A DNA stretch of 64,000 bases from Tistrella mobilis (GTDB lineage Bacteria; Pseudomonadota; Alphaproteobacteria; Tistrellales; Tistrellaceae), in assembly GCF_039634785.1 (NCBI RefSeq), contig NZ_JBBIAB010000012.1, positions 62,001-126,000 of the forward strand, given 5' to 3'. The position numbers and the translations under genes are program-made. Positions 8,210 to 17,976 of the stretch are shown here, one piece after another (position 1 is the stretch's first letter; each line of letters begins with the position of its first letter). A model generated the notes under the pieces. It saw only the letters and a program-made list of their open reading frames with translations. It searched no databases and had not been told where the DNA came from.

Positions 8210-8569
8210 TTACAGCCATGCCCCACCATCCCGCTCCACCGGCCGTCCCCGGTCCGGCCTCTCGCCCTCGCGTTCGTCCGGGGCCTTGTCGCCCTCAAGC
8301 GGTGCGCCGTGTTGGGGCAGGCGGCGCATGATGATGTTGCCGTCGCCGTCGATTTCCGGGGCGGCGTAGCGGGGCAGGTCTTCGATGGCGTCGCGCAGGC
8401 TGGTCAGGGCCTCGTCCGCCGCGCGGCCCAGGCGTTCGAGCTTGGGCCCCAGACCCTCTTCCGGCGGCTCGTTTCCGGCGGCGAGGGCCGGACCGCCTGC
8501 AAGCAGGGCAATCCCCAGCATGGCCGTGGCGATGCGGTGCGTCGTCTTCCGGTTGCCGTGCGGGCGCAT
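8210..8569 (-). CDS. Small exported protein, conserved alphaproteobacterial type
   Basis: 119 aa. The start at 8569 follows GGAGG by about eight bases. A signal peptide is clear (TAMLGIALLAGGPALAAG), then a short helical segment (PKLERLGRAADEALTSLRDAIEDL) and the ending APEIDGDGNIIMRR, which resembles the PNGDIIIRR tail of small periplasmic proteins common in Rhodobacterales and relatives (from memory). The last 30 residues are charged and disordered. Function unknown. A 698-aa frame running through it on the same strand is antisense to gabD and is not real. Confidence 0.7.
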   Translation of the reverse strand: MRPHGNRKTTHRIATAMLGIALLAGGPALAAGNEPPEEGLGPKLERLGRAADEALTSLRDAIEDLPRYAAPEIDGDGNIIMRRLPQHGAPLEGDKAPDEREGERPDRGRPVERDGGAWL

Positions 8570-8785
8570 GACCTGATCCTCCAGCCCTGCATGATCCGCG
8601 GAACAGGGTCCACGGCGTGTGGGGGTTCCTTGCGGCACCCCCGGCCGCCATATAGTCTGATGCCGCATTCGGGCGGGTTCAACCCATGGCCGGCCCGGAG
8701 GGCGGCGAAGTTTCGCGTGCGGACCCCCGGGGCGGTCGCCCCGGAGCCAGGCCGCATGTGGGAGACATTCCAGGGAGGACTTCAG

Positions 8786-10246
8786 GTGATTCAGCTCTCG
8801 CACAAGGGTCTGATGCGCGAGGCGTGCTATATCGACGGCGCCTGGGTCGGCGCCGATGATGGCGCCACCATCACCGTCGACAATCCGGCGACGGGCGCCG
8901 TTATCGGCCGCGTGCCCAAGATGGGCGCCGCCGAGACCCGCCGCGCGATCGAGGCCGCCAATGCCGCGCTGCCGGCCTGGCGTGCCAAGACCGGCAAGGA
9001 GCGGGCGGCCCTGCTGCGCAAGTGGTTCGAGCTGATCATGGCGCATCAGGAAGACATCGCCCGGATCATGACCACCGAGCAGGGCAAGCCGCTGGCCGAG
9101 GCGAAGGGCGAAGTCGCCTATGCCGCGTCGTTCATCGAATGGTTCGCCGAAGAGGCCAAGCGCGTCTATGGCGACACCATCCCGACCTTCTCGGCCGGCA
9201 AGCGGATCGTGGTGACCAAGGAGCCGGTGGGCGTCGTCGGCGCGATCACGCCCTGGAACTTCCCCGCGGCGATGCTGACCCGCAAGGCCGGCCCGGCCCT
9301 GGCTGCCGGCTGCACTATGGTCTGCAAGCCCGCCTCGCAGACCCCGTTCACCGCGCTGGCCCTGATGGTGCTGGCCGAAGAGGCCGGCATCCCCAAGGGC
9401 GTGCTGAACCTGGTGACCGGCTCGGCCTCGGCGATCGGCGGCGAGATCACCTCCAGCCCGATCGTGCGCAAGCTGACCTTCACCGGCTCGACCGAGATCG
9501 GCAAGGTGCTGATCGAACAGTGCGCCGCCACCGTCAAGAAGGTGTCGATGGAGCTGGGCGGCAATGCGCCGTTCATCGTGTTCGACGATGCCGATCTGGA
9601 TGCGGCGGTGGAAGGCGCGATCGTCTCCAAATATCGCAACAACGGCCAGACCTGCGTCTGCGCCAACCGGCTTTATGTCCAGCGCGGCGTGGCCAAGGCC
9701 TTCGCCGAGAAGCTGGCGGCCCGCGTCGCCCAGATGAAGGTCGGCGACGGCCTGGAGCAGGGCGTGGTCCTGGGGCCGCTGATCGACGACGCCGCGGTCG
9801 AGAAGGTCGACGAGCTTCTGGCCGATGCCACCTCGAAGGGCGCGGAAGTCATGCTCGGCGGCGGCCGTCACGAACTGGGCGGCCGGTTCTACAAGCCGAC
9901 CATCGTCTTCGGCACCACCCAGGAGATGCGGGTGGCACGCGAGGAGATCTTCGGGCCGGTGGCGCCGATCTTCGTCTTCGACGAGGAGAAGGAGGCGGTC
10001 GCCTATGCCAACGACACCGAATTCGGCCTGGCCTCGTATTTCTATACCCGCGATGTCGGCCGGGTGTTCCGGGTGATGGAAGCCCTGGAATATGGCATCG
10101 TCGGCATCAATGAAGGCCTGATCTCCACCGAAGTCGCCCCCTTCGGCGGCGTGAAGGAGAGCGGCATGGGCCGCGAAGGCTCGAAGTACGGCATCGAGGA
10201 CTACCTCGAAGTGAAGTACGCCCTGATCGGCGGCATCGGCGCCTGA
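8786..10246 (+). CDS. gabD: Succinate-semialdehyde dehydrogenase (NADP-type)
   Basis: 486 aa from a GTG start at 8786, supported by AGGGAGGA seven bases upstream and by family length (482-490). NAD(P)-binding Rossmann part includes TPWNFP (about 155-160) and Lys181; catalytic Glu256 in MELGGNAP and Cys290 in NNGQTCVCANR. The NGQTCVCANRLYVQ stretch is typical of GabD and separates it from general aldehyde dehydrogenases. It oxidises succinate semialdehyde to succinate in GABA breakdown. No GABA aminotransferase is adjacent, so it may serve another semialdehyde route. Confidence 0.92.
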   Translation: MIQLSHKGLMREACYIDGAWVGADDGATITVDNPATGAVIGRVPKMGAAETRRAIEAANAALPAWRAKTGKERAALLRKWFELIMAHQEDIARIMTTEQGKPLAEAKGEVAYAASFIEWFAEEAKRVYGDTIPTFSAGKRIVVTKEPVGVVGAITPWNFPAAMLTRKAGPALAAGCTMVCKPASQTPFTALALMVLAEEAGIPKGVLNLVTGSASAIGGEITSSPIVRKLTFTGSTEIGKVLIEQCAATVKKVSMELGGNAPFIVFDDADLDAAVEGAIVSKYRNNGQTCVCANRLYVQRGVAKAFAEKLAARVAQMKVGDGLEQGVVLGPLIDDAAVEKVDELLADATSKGAEVMLGGGRHELGGRFYKPTIVFGTTQEMRVAREEIFGPVAPIFVFDEEKEAVAYANDTEFGLASYFYTRDVGRVFRVMEALEYGIVGINEGLISTEVAPFGGVKESGMGREGSKYGIEDYLEVKYALIGGIGA

Positions 10247-10257
10247 TCCGGACCGGC

Positions 10258-10288
10258 GGGGCAGGGCGGGTCTCGGCCCGTCTGCCCC
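10258..10288 (+). terminator. GC hairpin between gabD and gor
   Basis: GGGGCAGGGCGGG and CCCGTCTGCCCC form a stem with a one-base bulge and a six-base loop 11 bp after the gabD stop. There is no T-run, so it may only stabilise the gabD 3-prime end. Confidence 0.35.
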
Positions 10289-10338
10289 TGCCGGACGACG
10301 ACGCACCCAGGGACGCGAACGCCAGGAGACGCGAACGC

Positions 10339-11688
10339 ATGTACGATTACGACCTGCTCACCATCGGCGCCGGATCGGGCGGCGTCGCAGGCTCGCGGCG
10401 CGCAGCCGAATACGGCGCCCGTGTCGCCATCGTCGAAGCGGGCCGGGTGGGCGGCACCTGCGTGCTGCGGGGCTGCGTGCCCAAAAAGCTGCTGGTCTAT
10501 GGTGCGCATTTCCGCGACGAGATCGAGGATGCCCGCGGCTTCGGCTGGACGATCGAGGGCGCCAGCCACGATTGGGGCGCGCTGATCCGCACCAAGAACC
10601 GCGAGCTGGAGCGGCTGGAAGGCATCTACGAGACGATGCTGGCCAATTCGGGCGTGACCGTGCTGCGCGGCCGCGGCCGGGTTACCGGCCCGCACGAGGT
10701 GGAGGTCGACGGGCGCACCGTCACCGCCGAACGGATCCTGATCGCCACCGGCGGCCATGCCTATCTGCCGAAGATTCCGGGCATCGAGCACGTCATCACC
10801 TCGGACGAGGCGCTGGATCTGACCGAGCGCCCCGAACGGCTGGTGATCATCGGCGGCGGCTATATCGCCACGGAATTCGCCTCGATCTTCTCCACGCTCG
10901 GCACGCAGACGACGCTGGTGCTGCGCGGCGACCGGATCCTGCGCGGCTTCGACGCCGATATCCGCACCGCCGTCGAGGGCGAGATGCAGGCGCGCGGCAT
11001 CGGCTTCCGCACCGGTGTCGAGCCGGTGCGCATCGATCGCCTGGCCGACGGTTTCGCCGTCACCCTCACCTCGGGTGAGGTGCTGGAGGCCGACCGGGTG
11101 ATGTTCGCGACCGGCCGCGTGCCCAACACCGCCGGCCTCGGGCTCGAAGAGGTGGGTGTGCACATCCGCGAGAACGGCGCGATCGTGGTGAATGATCGCT
11201 ACGAGACCCAGCTCCGCTCGATCCTGGCGGTGGGCGACGTGACCGACCGCTTCCAACTGACCCCGGTTGCGATCGCCGAGGCGCGCTCGCTGGCGGAGCG
11301 GCTCTATAACGACAACAACTACCGGCTGCGCTACGACACCCTGCCGACCGCCGTGTTCTGCACCCCCCAGGTGGGCACGGTCGGCCTGACGGAAGAGGCG
11401 GCTCGGCGGATGTACGCCTCGATCCGGATCTATCGGGCGCGCTTCCGGCCGATGAAGCACACGCTGACCGGCCGCGAGACCCGGGTGCTGATGAAGCTGG
11501 TGGTCGACGGTGCCAGCGACCGCGTGCTCGGCGCCCATATGGTCGGCGACGATGCGGCCGAAATCATCCAGTCGCTGGCGGTCGCGATCACCTGCGGCGC
11601 CACCAAGAAGCAGTTCGACGAGACGATCGCGCTGCACCCGAGTGCGGCCGAGGAATTCGTCACCATGCGCAGCCCGGTGAAGGATTGA
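10339..11688 (+). CDS. gor: Glutathione-disulfide reductase
   Basis: 449 aa, class I pyridine nucleotide-disulfide oxidoreductase. N-terminal FAD site GAGSGG (10-15), redox pair Cys41/Cys46 in GGTCVLRGCVPKK, NADPH-binding IIGGGYIATEFAS, second FAD motif in ILAVGDVTD, and the C-terminal dimer domain ending with the catalytic His of IALHPSAAEE. The GCVPKK form and absence of lipoamide features favour glutathione as substrate. It regenerates GSH in the cytoplasm using NADPH. Separate from gabD by 92 bp. Confidence 0.93.
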   Translation: MYDYDLLTIGAGSGGVAGSRRAAEYGARVAIVEAGRVGGTCVLRGCVPKKLLVYGAHFRDEIEDARGFGWTIEGASHDWGALIRTKNRELERLEGIYETMLANSGVTVLRGRGRVTGPHEVEVDGRTVTAERILIATGGHAYLPKIPGIEHVITSDEALDLTERPERLVIIGGGYIATEFASIFSTLGTQTTLVLRGDRILRGFDADIRTAVEGEMQARGIGFRTGVEPVRIDRLADGFAVTLTSGEVLEADRVMFATGRVPNTAGLGLEEVGVHIRENGAIVVNDRYETQLRSILAVGDVTDRFQLTPVAIAEARSLAERLYNDNNYRLRYDTLPTAVFCTPQVGTVGLTEEAARRMYASIRIYRARFRPMKHTLTGRETRVLMKLVVDGASDRVLGAHMVGDDAAEIIQSLAVAITCGATKKQFDETIALHPSAAEEFVTMRSPVKD

Positions 11689-12044
11689 GACGGCAGAGAG
11701 GCTGAACGCGCAGGTATTTGTTGCGATGCACAAAGCCGGCTTGCCGGATATTACATCCGTCACTGATCGGCCGTGCGGCGGTGTTGCATCATCTTCCGGC
11801 CCGCGTTTTGTTTGAAAACCACCGGGGGCGGCGGTATAGGTTCGAAACCGGCGACCGTCCGGGGGCCGGAGAAGATCCGGTCCATGGGGGGCGCGTTGCC
11901 GCCGCCGCTCTTTGTCTCTCCGGCCGGCATCCGGTGCCGGCCGTGCCTTCTCCGTGACCAGCTCACGTCCCGCCCAACGCACCACGTAAAGCCGTCCGAC
12001 CAGATCGGCCCGCCGATCCCGACGCCCGCGAGGACCGAGACCCG
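11689..12044 (+). promoter_or_regulatory. Leader and promoter region of DAHP synthase
   Basis: 356 bp with no convincing gene. A sigma70-like promoter TTGAAA (11812-11817), 17 bp, TATAGG (11835-11840) reads toward the DAHP synthase and would give a leader of about 200 nt. Within it lies a perfect nine-base inverted repeat CGGCCGGCA/TGCCGGCCG (11921-11943) with a five-base loop. Such a long structured leader before the first aromatic-biosynthesis enzyme could carry attenuation (inference). Confidence 0.5.
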
Positions 12045-13439
12045 ATGCCTGCCACCTGGACCCCGCAAGCCTGGCGCGCGCTGCCCATCAAGCAGCAGCC
12101 GACCTACGACGATCCGGCGCATCTCGCGCGCGTCGAGGCCGAGCTTGCGGGCTATCCGCCGCTGGTCTTTGCCGGCGAGGCGCGGCGCCTGAAGGCGCAT
12201 CTTGCGCGCGTCGCCGAAGGCAAGGCCTTCCTGCTCCAGGGCGGTGACTGCGCCGAGAGCTTCGCCGAGTTCAGCCCCAACAACATCCGCGACACGTTCC
12301 GCGTGCTGCTGCAGATGGCGGTCGTGCTGACCTATGGCGCCGGCATGCCGGTGGTGAAGGTGGGCCGCATGGCCGGCCAGTTCGCCAAGCCGCGCTCCGA
12401 GGATTTCGAGAACCGCGACGGCGTCGCGCTGCCGTCTTATCGCGGCGACATGGTCAACGGCATCGAGTTCGACGCCGCGGCCCGCAAGCCCGATCCCGAC
12501 CGGCTGATCCGGGTCTACAACCAGTCGGCGGCGACGCTGAACCTGCTCAGGGCCTTCGCCCAGGGCGGCTTCGCCGACCTCAACCTGGTGCACAAGTGGA
12601 ACCTGGCCTTCGTCGGCGGCTCCGAACAGGCCGAGCGCTACCGCGCGACGGCCGAGCGGATCTCGGATGCGCTCGACTTCATGGCCGCCTGCGGGGTGAA
12701 TTCGGAAACCGCGCCGCAGCTGCGCCAGACCGATTTCTTCACCAGCCACGAGGCGCTGCTGCTGGGCTACGAGCAGTCGCTGACCCGTGTCGACAGCACC
12801 TCGGGCGACTGGTACGCCTGTTCGGCCCATATGCTGTGGATCGGTGACCGGACCCGCCAGCTGGACGGCGCCCATGTCCAGTTCATGTCTGGCATCGCCA
12901 ACCCGATCGGCGTCAAGGCCGGCCCGTCGATGGATCCGGACGAGCTGCTGCGCCTGATCGATGCGCTGAACCCCGCCAACGAGCCCGGCCGGCTGACCGT
13001 GATCGTGCGCATGGGGGCGGACAAGGTGGCCGACAAGCTGCCGGCCCTGGTCCGCAAGGTCGAAGGCGAGGGCCGCAAGGTGGTCTGGTCCTGCGATCCG
13101 ATGCATGGCAACACCATGAAGACCGAGACCGGCTACAAGACCCGCTCGGTCGACCGGGTGCTGGCCGAGGTGCGGAACTTCTTCGCCGTCCATCAGGCCG
13201 AAGGCAGCCATGCCGGCGGCGTGCATTTCGAGATGACCGGCCAGGACGTCACCGAATGCGTCGGCGGCCTGCGCGCCATCGACCAGTATGGCCTGGCCGA
13301 CCGCTACCACACCCATTGCGACCCGCGGCTGAATGCCGAACAGAGCCTGGAACTGGCCTTCCAGATCGCCGATGCCCTGCGCCGTGAACGCCTGGGCCTG
13401 CCCCAGGCCCCGGCCGCGGCGGCGGGTGCCGCACGGTGA
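12045..13439 (+). CDS. Class II 3-deoxy-7-phosphoheptulonate synthase
   Basis: 464 aa, the length and pattern of the plant/mycobacterial-type (class II) DAHP synthase, EC 2.5.1.54. Diagnostic segments: [12 protein letters not shown] near the start, QGGDCAESF (65-73, metal Cys69), [14 protein letters not shown], the KWNLAF segment, and SCDPMHGNT with [19 protein letters not shown] for metal and phosphoenolpyruvate binding. It condenses PEP and erythrose-4-phosphate in the first step of the shikimate pathway. The stop overlaps a GTG start of the next gene as GTGA. Confidence 0.95.
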   Translation: MPATWTPQAWRALPIKQQPTYDDPAHLARVEAELAGYPPLVFAGEARRLKAHLARVAEGKAFLLQGGDCAESFAEFSPNNIRDTFRVLLQMAVVLTYGAGMPVVKVGRMAGQFAKPRSEDFENRDGVALPSYRGDMVNGIEFDAAARKPDPDRLIRVYNQSAATLNLLRAFAQGGFADLNLVHKWNLAFVGGSEQAERYRATAERISDALDFMAACGVNSETAPQLRQTDFFTSHEALLLGYEQSLTRVDSTSGDWYACSAHMLWIGDRTRQLDGAHVQFMSGIANPIGVKAGPSMDPDELLRLIDALNPANEPGRLTVIVRMGADKVADKLPALVRKVEGEGRKVVWSCDPMHGNTMKTETGYKTRSVDRVLAEVRNFFAVHQAEGSHAGGVHFEMTGQDVTECVGGLRAIDQYGLADRYHTHCDPRLNAEQSLELAFQIADALRRERLGLPQAPAAAAGAAR

Positions 13440-14740
13440 CATCCGTATCCGCGACCCCCAAGGGTCGGACCGATGCGGCGGCCCCGGAGACCGGGGCCGC
13501 CGTCATTCCTTCCGCTGGCCCCCGAACATCCTCTGCCGACAGCTCTTCTGCCGACAGCTCATCCGCGGACGCCCCGTCCGCCGGCACCACGGAACTGCCG
13601 AGGCTGCGCATGTCTGCCACCAACGACTTCGTCGCCGCCTATACCGATGTCTACTTCAAGCGCACGCGGCGCATCGTCGAGCGTTTCGGCGATCGCAGCG
13701 TGACCTATGCCGTGTTCATGCGCCGCCCGGTGCTGGCGACGCTGAAACTCGCCATCGACTGGATCGAGGCGATGGCCCGGCTGCGCGGGGTGGAGATCGT
13801 GATCGAACCCTGCCACGAGGAAGGCTCGTGGGTGGGGGCGGGCGAGCCGCTGATGTACATCACCGGCCCGATGTCGGCGCTGGTCGAGCTTGAGACGGTG
13901 TATCTCCAGCGTCTGGGCGCCCCTTGTGTCGCCGCCTATAACGCCTGGAGCATGGCGGTCGCCCTGCCGCGCGCGGCCTTCCTCGCCATGGATGCCCGCC
14001 ATTGCGCCGGTGCCGAAATGGCCGAGATGATGGCCTATGCGGCGAGCGTCGGCTCGGCTGCGGCCCAGGCGGAAGGGGCGGTGGGCTTCATCGGCAATGC
14101 CACCGATGCGACGGCGGTGCATTTCGGCAATGCCCATGGTTTCGGCACCATGCCCCATGCGCTGATCGGCTATGCCGGCTCCACGCTTCGGGCCGCGGAG
14201 ATGTTCGTCGACACCTTCCCGGGCGATGCGCTGACCGTGCTGGTCGACTATTACGGCGCCGAGATCACCGATGCGCTGGCGGTCTGCCGCCGCTTCCCCG
14301 AGATGGCGGCGGCCGGCAAGCTGTCGGTACGGCTCGACACCCATGGTGGCCGCTTCCTGGAAGGGTTGGATCCGGCGCTGTCTTATGCGGCGCTGGAACG
14401 CAACCGCCCCGACGCGATCCGTCGCTATCGCAGCGAGACCGAGCTGAAATGGCTGCTCGGCCCCGGGGTTTCGGCGGCGGCGATCTTCCAGATGCGGAAC
14501 GCCCTGGACGATGCCGGGTTCGATAAGGTGCGCATCGTCGCTTCCAGCGGCTTCGGGCCCGAGAAGTGCCGGGTGATGGGCAGCGTCGAAGCCCCGATCG
14601 ACGTGGTCGGCACCGGCTCTTTCCTGCCCGAGAAGTGGAGCGAGACCTACGCGACCGCGGACATCGTATCGTATGACGGGCGCGAGAGCGTGAAGGTCGG
14701 GCGCGAATTCCTGCTGCCGTCGCGGCGGCCCCGCCGCTGA
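13436..14740 (+). CDS. pncB: Nicotinate phosphoribosyltransferase
   Basis: 434 aa from GTG 13436, or 376 aa from ATG 13610. The core has the NAPRTase fold: TDVYFKRT near the start, [59 protein letters not shown], and [10 protein letters not shown] for phosphoribosyl binding. It turns nicotinate and PRPP into NaMN in the Preiss-Handler route. The N-terminal 58 residues of the long form are Ser/Ala/Asp-rich with a 15-bp tandem repeat and have no family match, while ATG 13610 follows GAGG by six bases; the GTGA overlap with the upstream stop supports the longer form. nadE follows 41 bp downstream. Confidence 0.85.
   Translation: MTSVSATPKGRTDAAAPETGAAVIPSAGPRTSSADSSSADSSSADAPSAGTTELPRLRMSATNDFVAAYTDVYFKRTRRIVERFGDRSVTYAVFMRRPVLATLKLAIDWIEAMARLRGVEIVIEPCHEEGSWVGAGEPLMYITGPMSALVELETVYLQRLGAPCVAAYNAWSMAVALPRAAFLAMDARHCAGAEMAEMMAYAASVGSAAAQAEGAVGFIGNATDATAVHFGNAHGFGTMPHALIGYAGSTLRAAEMFVDTFPGDALTVLVDYYGAEITDALAVCRRFPEMAAAGKLSVRLDTHGGRFLEGLDPALSYAALERNRPDAIRRYRSETELKWLLGPGVSAAAIFQMRNALDDAGFDKVRIVASSGFGPEKCRVMGSVEAPIDVVGTGSFLPEKWSETYATADIVSYDGRESVKVGREFLLPSRRPRR
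13532..13561 (+). repeat. 15-bp tandem repeat in pncB N-terminal region
   Basis: Two copies of TCTGCCGACAGCTCW in a row (13532-13546 and 13547-13561), followed by a third degenerate unit, encode Ser-Ala-Asp-Ser-Ser repeats. In-frame unit size (five codons) would allow length variation without frameshift. Confidence 0.75.
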
Positions 14741-14781
14741 CGGCTCTCCGTGCCGTGCTTTCCGACAGGATCCGGACCGAC

Positions 14782-16446
14782 ATGACCCAGCTTCTGACCC
14801 TGGCCCTGGCCCAGATCAACCCCGTCGTCGGCGATGTCGAGGGCAATGCCCGGCAGCTGCTGGAGGCACGGCAACAGGCGGCGGAACAGGGCGCCGATCT
14901 CTGCGTCACCGGCGAGCTGTCGCTGATCGGCTATCCGCCCGAGGATCTGGTGCGCAAGCCGGCGCTGATGCGCGCGGTGGCATCCGCGCTCGACATGCTG
15001 GCGGCCGCGACCGCCGATGGCGGGCCGGCGCTGATCGTGGGCGCCCCCCATGCCGAGGGCGGCAAGCTTTACAACGCGGCCTATGTTCTGGATGGCGGCC
15101 ACGTCACCGGCGTGGTGCGCAAGCATGCGCTGCCCAATTACGGCGTGTTCGACGAACTCAGGGTCTTCGACCTGGCGCCGCCGGCCGGGCCGGTGGTGAT
15201 CCGCGGCTGGCGGGTCGGGCTGATGGTCTGCGAGGATATGTGGCGGCCGGATTCGGCCGAATGCCTGGCCGAAAGCGGGGCCGAATTCCTGCTGGTGATC
15301 AACGGCAGCCCCTATGAGGTCGACAAGCGCGACCAGCGTCTGGCCCATGCGGTGGCGCGGGTGCACGAAACCGGCCTGCCGCTCGCCTATGTCAATCTGG
15401 TCGGCGGCCAGGACGAGCTGGTCTTCGACGGTGCCTCTTTCGTGCTCGACCGCGACGGTGCGCTGAAGGTTCAGGCGCCGGCCTGGATCAGCGGCACCAC
15501 GCCTGCCCATATCCGCCGCACCGAGGCGGGCGAGGTGGTGGCCGAGGCTGGCCCGCTGTCGCCCGAGCCCGAGGTGCTGGAGGCGATCTACTCGGCGATG
15601 ATGCTGGGCCTGGCCGATTACGTGAACAAGAACGGTTTCCCGGGCGTGGTGCTGGGCCTGTCGGGCGGCATCGACAGTGCCCTGTCGCTGGCGGTGGCGG
15701 TGGATGCGCTGGGGGCGGATCGGGTCCGCGCGGTGATGATGCCCTCGCGCTATACCAGCCGCGACAGCCTGGACGATGCGGCGCTTTGTGCCGAACTCTG
15801 CGGTGTGCGGCTGGACGAGATCCCGATCGAGCCGGCGGTGCAGGCCTTCTCGACCATGCTGGCGCCGGTCTTCGGCAATCGCGGCCCGGATGTGACGGAA
15901 GAGAACATCCAGTCGCGCATCCGTGGCGTCATCCTGATGGCGATGAGCAACAAGTTCGGCGACATGGTGCTGACCACCGGCAACAAGTCCGAGATGTCGG
16001 TCGGCTATGCCACGCTTTATGGCGACATGTGCGGCGGCTATTCGGTGCTGAAGGACGTCTACAAGATGACGGTCTTCGAGCTGTCGCGCTGGCGCAATGC
16101 CCAGAAGCCGGAAGGCGCGCTCGGCCCCGACGGGCCGGTGATGCCCGAGCGGGTGATCGCCAAGCCGCCATCGGCCGAGCTGCGCGAGGATCAGAAGGAC
16201 GAGGACAGCCTGCCGCCCTATGAACGGCTGGACGCCATTCTGGAAGGCCTGGTCGAGAAAGAGCTGCCCCACCGGGTGCTGGTGGAGCAGGGCCAGGATC
16301 GTGACGAGGTCGACCGTATCGCCCGCCTGCTCTATGTGGCGGAATACAAGCGTCGCCAATCGCCCCCGGGCGTGAAGATCACCGGCCGTGCCTTCGGGCG
16401 CGACCGGCGCTATCCGATCACCAACCGCTTCCGCGACCGGGCCTGA
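14782..16446 (+). CDS. nadE: Glutamine-dependent NAD+ synthetase
   Basis: 554 aa. N-terminal nitrilase-type glutaminase (about 1-265) with catalytic Glu in GELSLIGYP, Lys in VRKHALPNYG and Cys in LMVCEDMW. C-terminal ATP pyrophosphatase synthetase with the P-loop LGLSGGIDSALS, then TGNKSEMSVGY and the DVYKMTV segment. It makes NAD from nicotinic acid adenine dinucleotide using glutamine nitrogen. Start at ATG 14782 rather than 14755 because MTQLLTLALAQINPVVGD begins the nitrilase strand directly. Placed behind pncB, it shares the same pathway. Confidence 0.95.
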   Translation: MTQLLTLALAQINPVVGDVEGNARQLLEARQQAAEQGADLCVTGELSLIGYPPEDLVRKPALMRAVASALDMLAAATADGGPALIVGAPHAEGGKLYNAAYVLDGGHVTGVVRKHALPNYGVFDELRVFDLAPPAGPVVIRGWRVGLMVCEDMWRPDSAECLAESGAEFLLVINGSPYEVDKRDQRLAHAVARVHETGLPLAYVNLVGGQDELVFDGASFVLDRDGALKVQAPAWISGTTPAHIRRTEAGEVVAEAGPLSPEPEVLEAIYSAMMLGLADYVNKNGFPGVVLGLSGGIDSALSLAVAVDALGADRVRAVMMPSRYTSRDSLDDAALCAELCGVRLDEIPIEPAVQAFSTMLAPVFGNRGPDVTEENIQSRIRGVILMAMSNKFGDMVLTTGNKSEMSVGYATLYGDMCGGYSVLKDVYKMTVFELSRWRNAQKPEGALGPDGPVMPERVIAKPPSAELREDQKDEDSLPPYERLDAILEGLVEKELPHRVLVEQGQDRDEVDRIARLLYVAEYKRRQSPPGVKITGRAFGRDRRYPITNRFRDRA

Positions 16447-16526
16447 GGCCCGGCCGCCGCCCTGTCGGCGCCGCGGCTGCGGACCGGCGCGGCCATCTGC
16501 CCTGGTTCCACCGAGTATCGGCCCAT

Positions 16527-17882
16527 ATGACCGTCAAGACCCGCTTCGCGCCGTCTCCGACCGGACGTCTCCATGTCGGCAATGCCCGCACCGCGCTGGT
16601 GAACTGGCTCTATGCCCGCGCCCATGGCGGGGTGATGCAACTCCGGATCGATGACACCGATCGCGAGCGCAGCCGCGAGGACTATGTGGCGGGCGTTCTG
16701 GCCGATCTCGACTGGCTGGGCATTCCGGCCGACGAGAGCTTCCGCCAGACCGAACGCGCCGATCGCCATGCCGCCGCTTTCGAACGCCTGGTCGCCTGCG
16801 GCCGGCTCTATCCCTGTTACGAAACCCCGGAAGAGCTGTCGGCGCGGCGTGCGGCCCAGCTGGCCGCCGGTCGGCCGCCGGTCTATGACCGTGCGGCGCT
16901 GTCCCTTTCCGATGCCGATCGTGCGGCGCTGGAGGCCGAAGGCCGCCGGCCGCACTGGCGCTTCCGGCTGGATGACCGCGAGACATCCTGGGAGGATCTG
17001 GTCCGCGGCCGGATCGACGTTCATGCCGGATCGCTGTCCGACCCGGTGCTGATCCGCGCCGACGGTGCCCCCACCTATACGCTCGCCACCGTGGTCGACG
17101 ACGCCGAGACCGGCGTCACCCATGTGATCCGCGGCGAGGACCACATCACCAACACGGCGGCGCAGATCCAGCTGTTCCATGCGCTGGGGGCCGCCGAACC
17201 GCATTTCGGCCATCTGGCTTGGCTGCTGGATGCCGGCGGCGCCGGGCTTTCCAAGCGCGTCGGCTCGCTTGCGGTGGCGGAACTGCGCGAGGACGGCATG
17301 GAGCCGCTGGCGGTGGCGGCCTTCCTCGCCCGGCTCGGCACTTCGGATGCGATCGAACCGGTCGCGGGGCTGGACGAGCTGGTGGCGAGCTTCGATATCA
17401 GCCGCTTCGGCCGGGCGGCTGCCCGTTTCGACCCCGCCGATCTGGTCCAGCTGAATGCCCGGCAGATCCGGCGTCTGGATGCCGGGGGCGTGCGCACGCG
17501 GCTGGTCGGGCTGGGCGTGCCCGATGATCTGGTGGCCCCGTTCTGGGATGCCGTCTCGGGCAATATCGAGCGGATCGCCGAGGCGGGCCGCTGGTGGCAG
17601 GTCGTGGCCGGGCCGGTGACGCCGGTGATCGAGGCCGACGAGACGTCGCAGGCGGTGCTTGCCGCGGCCCGCGACACCTTGCCGCCGGAGCCCTGGGACG
17701 AGACGACCTGGAGCGCCTGGACCCGCGGGATTCAGGGCCTGACGGGGGTGAAGGGGCGGGGGCTTTTCAGGCCGCTCCGCCTGGCGCTGACCGCGGCCGA
17801 GCATGGACCGGAGCTGAAAAAGCTGCTACCGATGATCGGCGCCGCGCGTGCCGCGGCCCGGCTTTCCGGCCAGGATGCCTGA
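16527..17882 (+). CDS. gltX: Glutamyl-tRNA synthetase
   Basis: 451 aa class I synthetase. HIGH-type motif in APSPTGRLHVGNART, IRGEDHITNTAAQ in the catalytic barrel, and the KMSKS equivalent GLSKRVGS. The SKR-VG variant and short length match the second alphaproteobacterial GluRS group, which in some species charges tRNA-Gln as well for later amidation; that specificity is not readable here. Start ATG 16527 begins MTVKTRFAPSPTG. Confidence 0.94.
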   Translation: MTVKTRFAPSPTGRLHVGNARTALVNWLYARAHGGVMQLRIDDTDRERSREDYVAGVLADLDWLGIPADESFRQTERADRHAAAFERLVACGRLYPCYETPEELSARRAAQLAAGRPPVYDRAALSLSDADRAALEAEGRRPHWRFRLDDRETSWEDLVRGRIDVHAGSLSDPVLIRADGAPTYTLATVVDDAETGVTHVIRGEDHITNTAAQIQLFHALGAAEPHFGHLAWLLDAGGAGLSKRVGSLAVAELREDGMEPLAVAAFLARLGTSDAIEPVAGLDELVASFDISRFGRAAARFDPADLVQLNARQIRRLDAGGVRTRLVGLGVPDDLVAPFWDAVSGNIERIAEAGRWWQVVAGPVTPVIEADETSQAVLAAARDTLPPEPWDETTWSAWTRGIQGLTGVKGRGLFRPLRLALTAAEHGPELKKLLPMIGAARAAARLSGQDA

Positions 17883-17976
17883 TGCCTGGCGCCTGATGCC
17901 CGAGGCCACCTGATTCAACCGGCCGGCGCCTCCGCCGTTCGCCCGTCTTTGATTGCCTGCCCGAGGACGAGCCATC

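Noticed and set aside
8210-10306. 698-aa minus-strand frame as one protein
   Set aside because: Only its last 119 residues (start 8569) have a ribosome site and signal peptide; the remainder is antisense to gabD.
13436-13610. CRISPR-like or microsatellite array in pncB N-terminus
   Set aside because: Only two to three 15-bp units, in frame and coding; no spacers.
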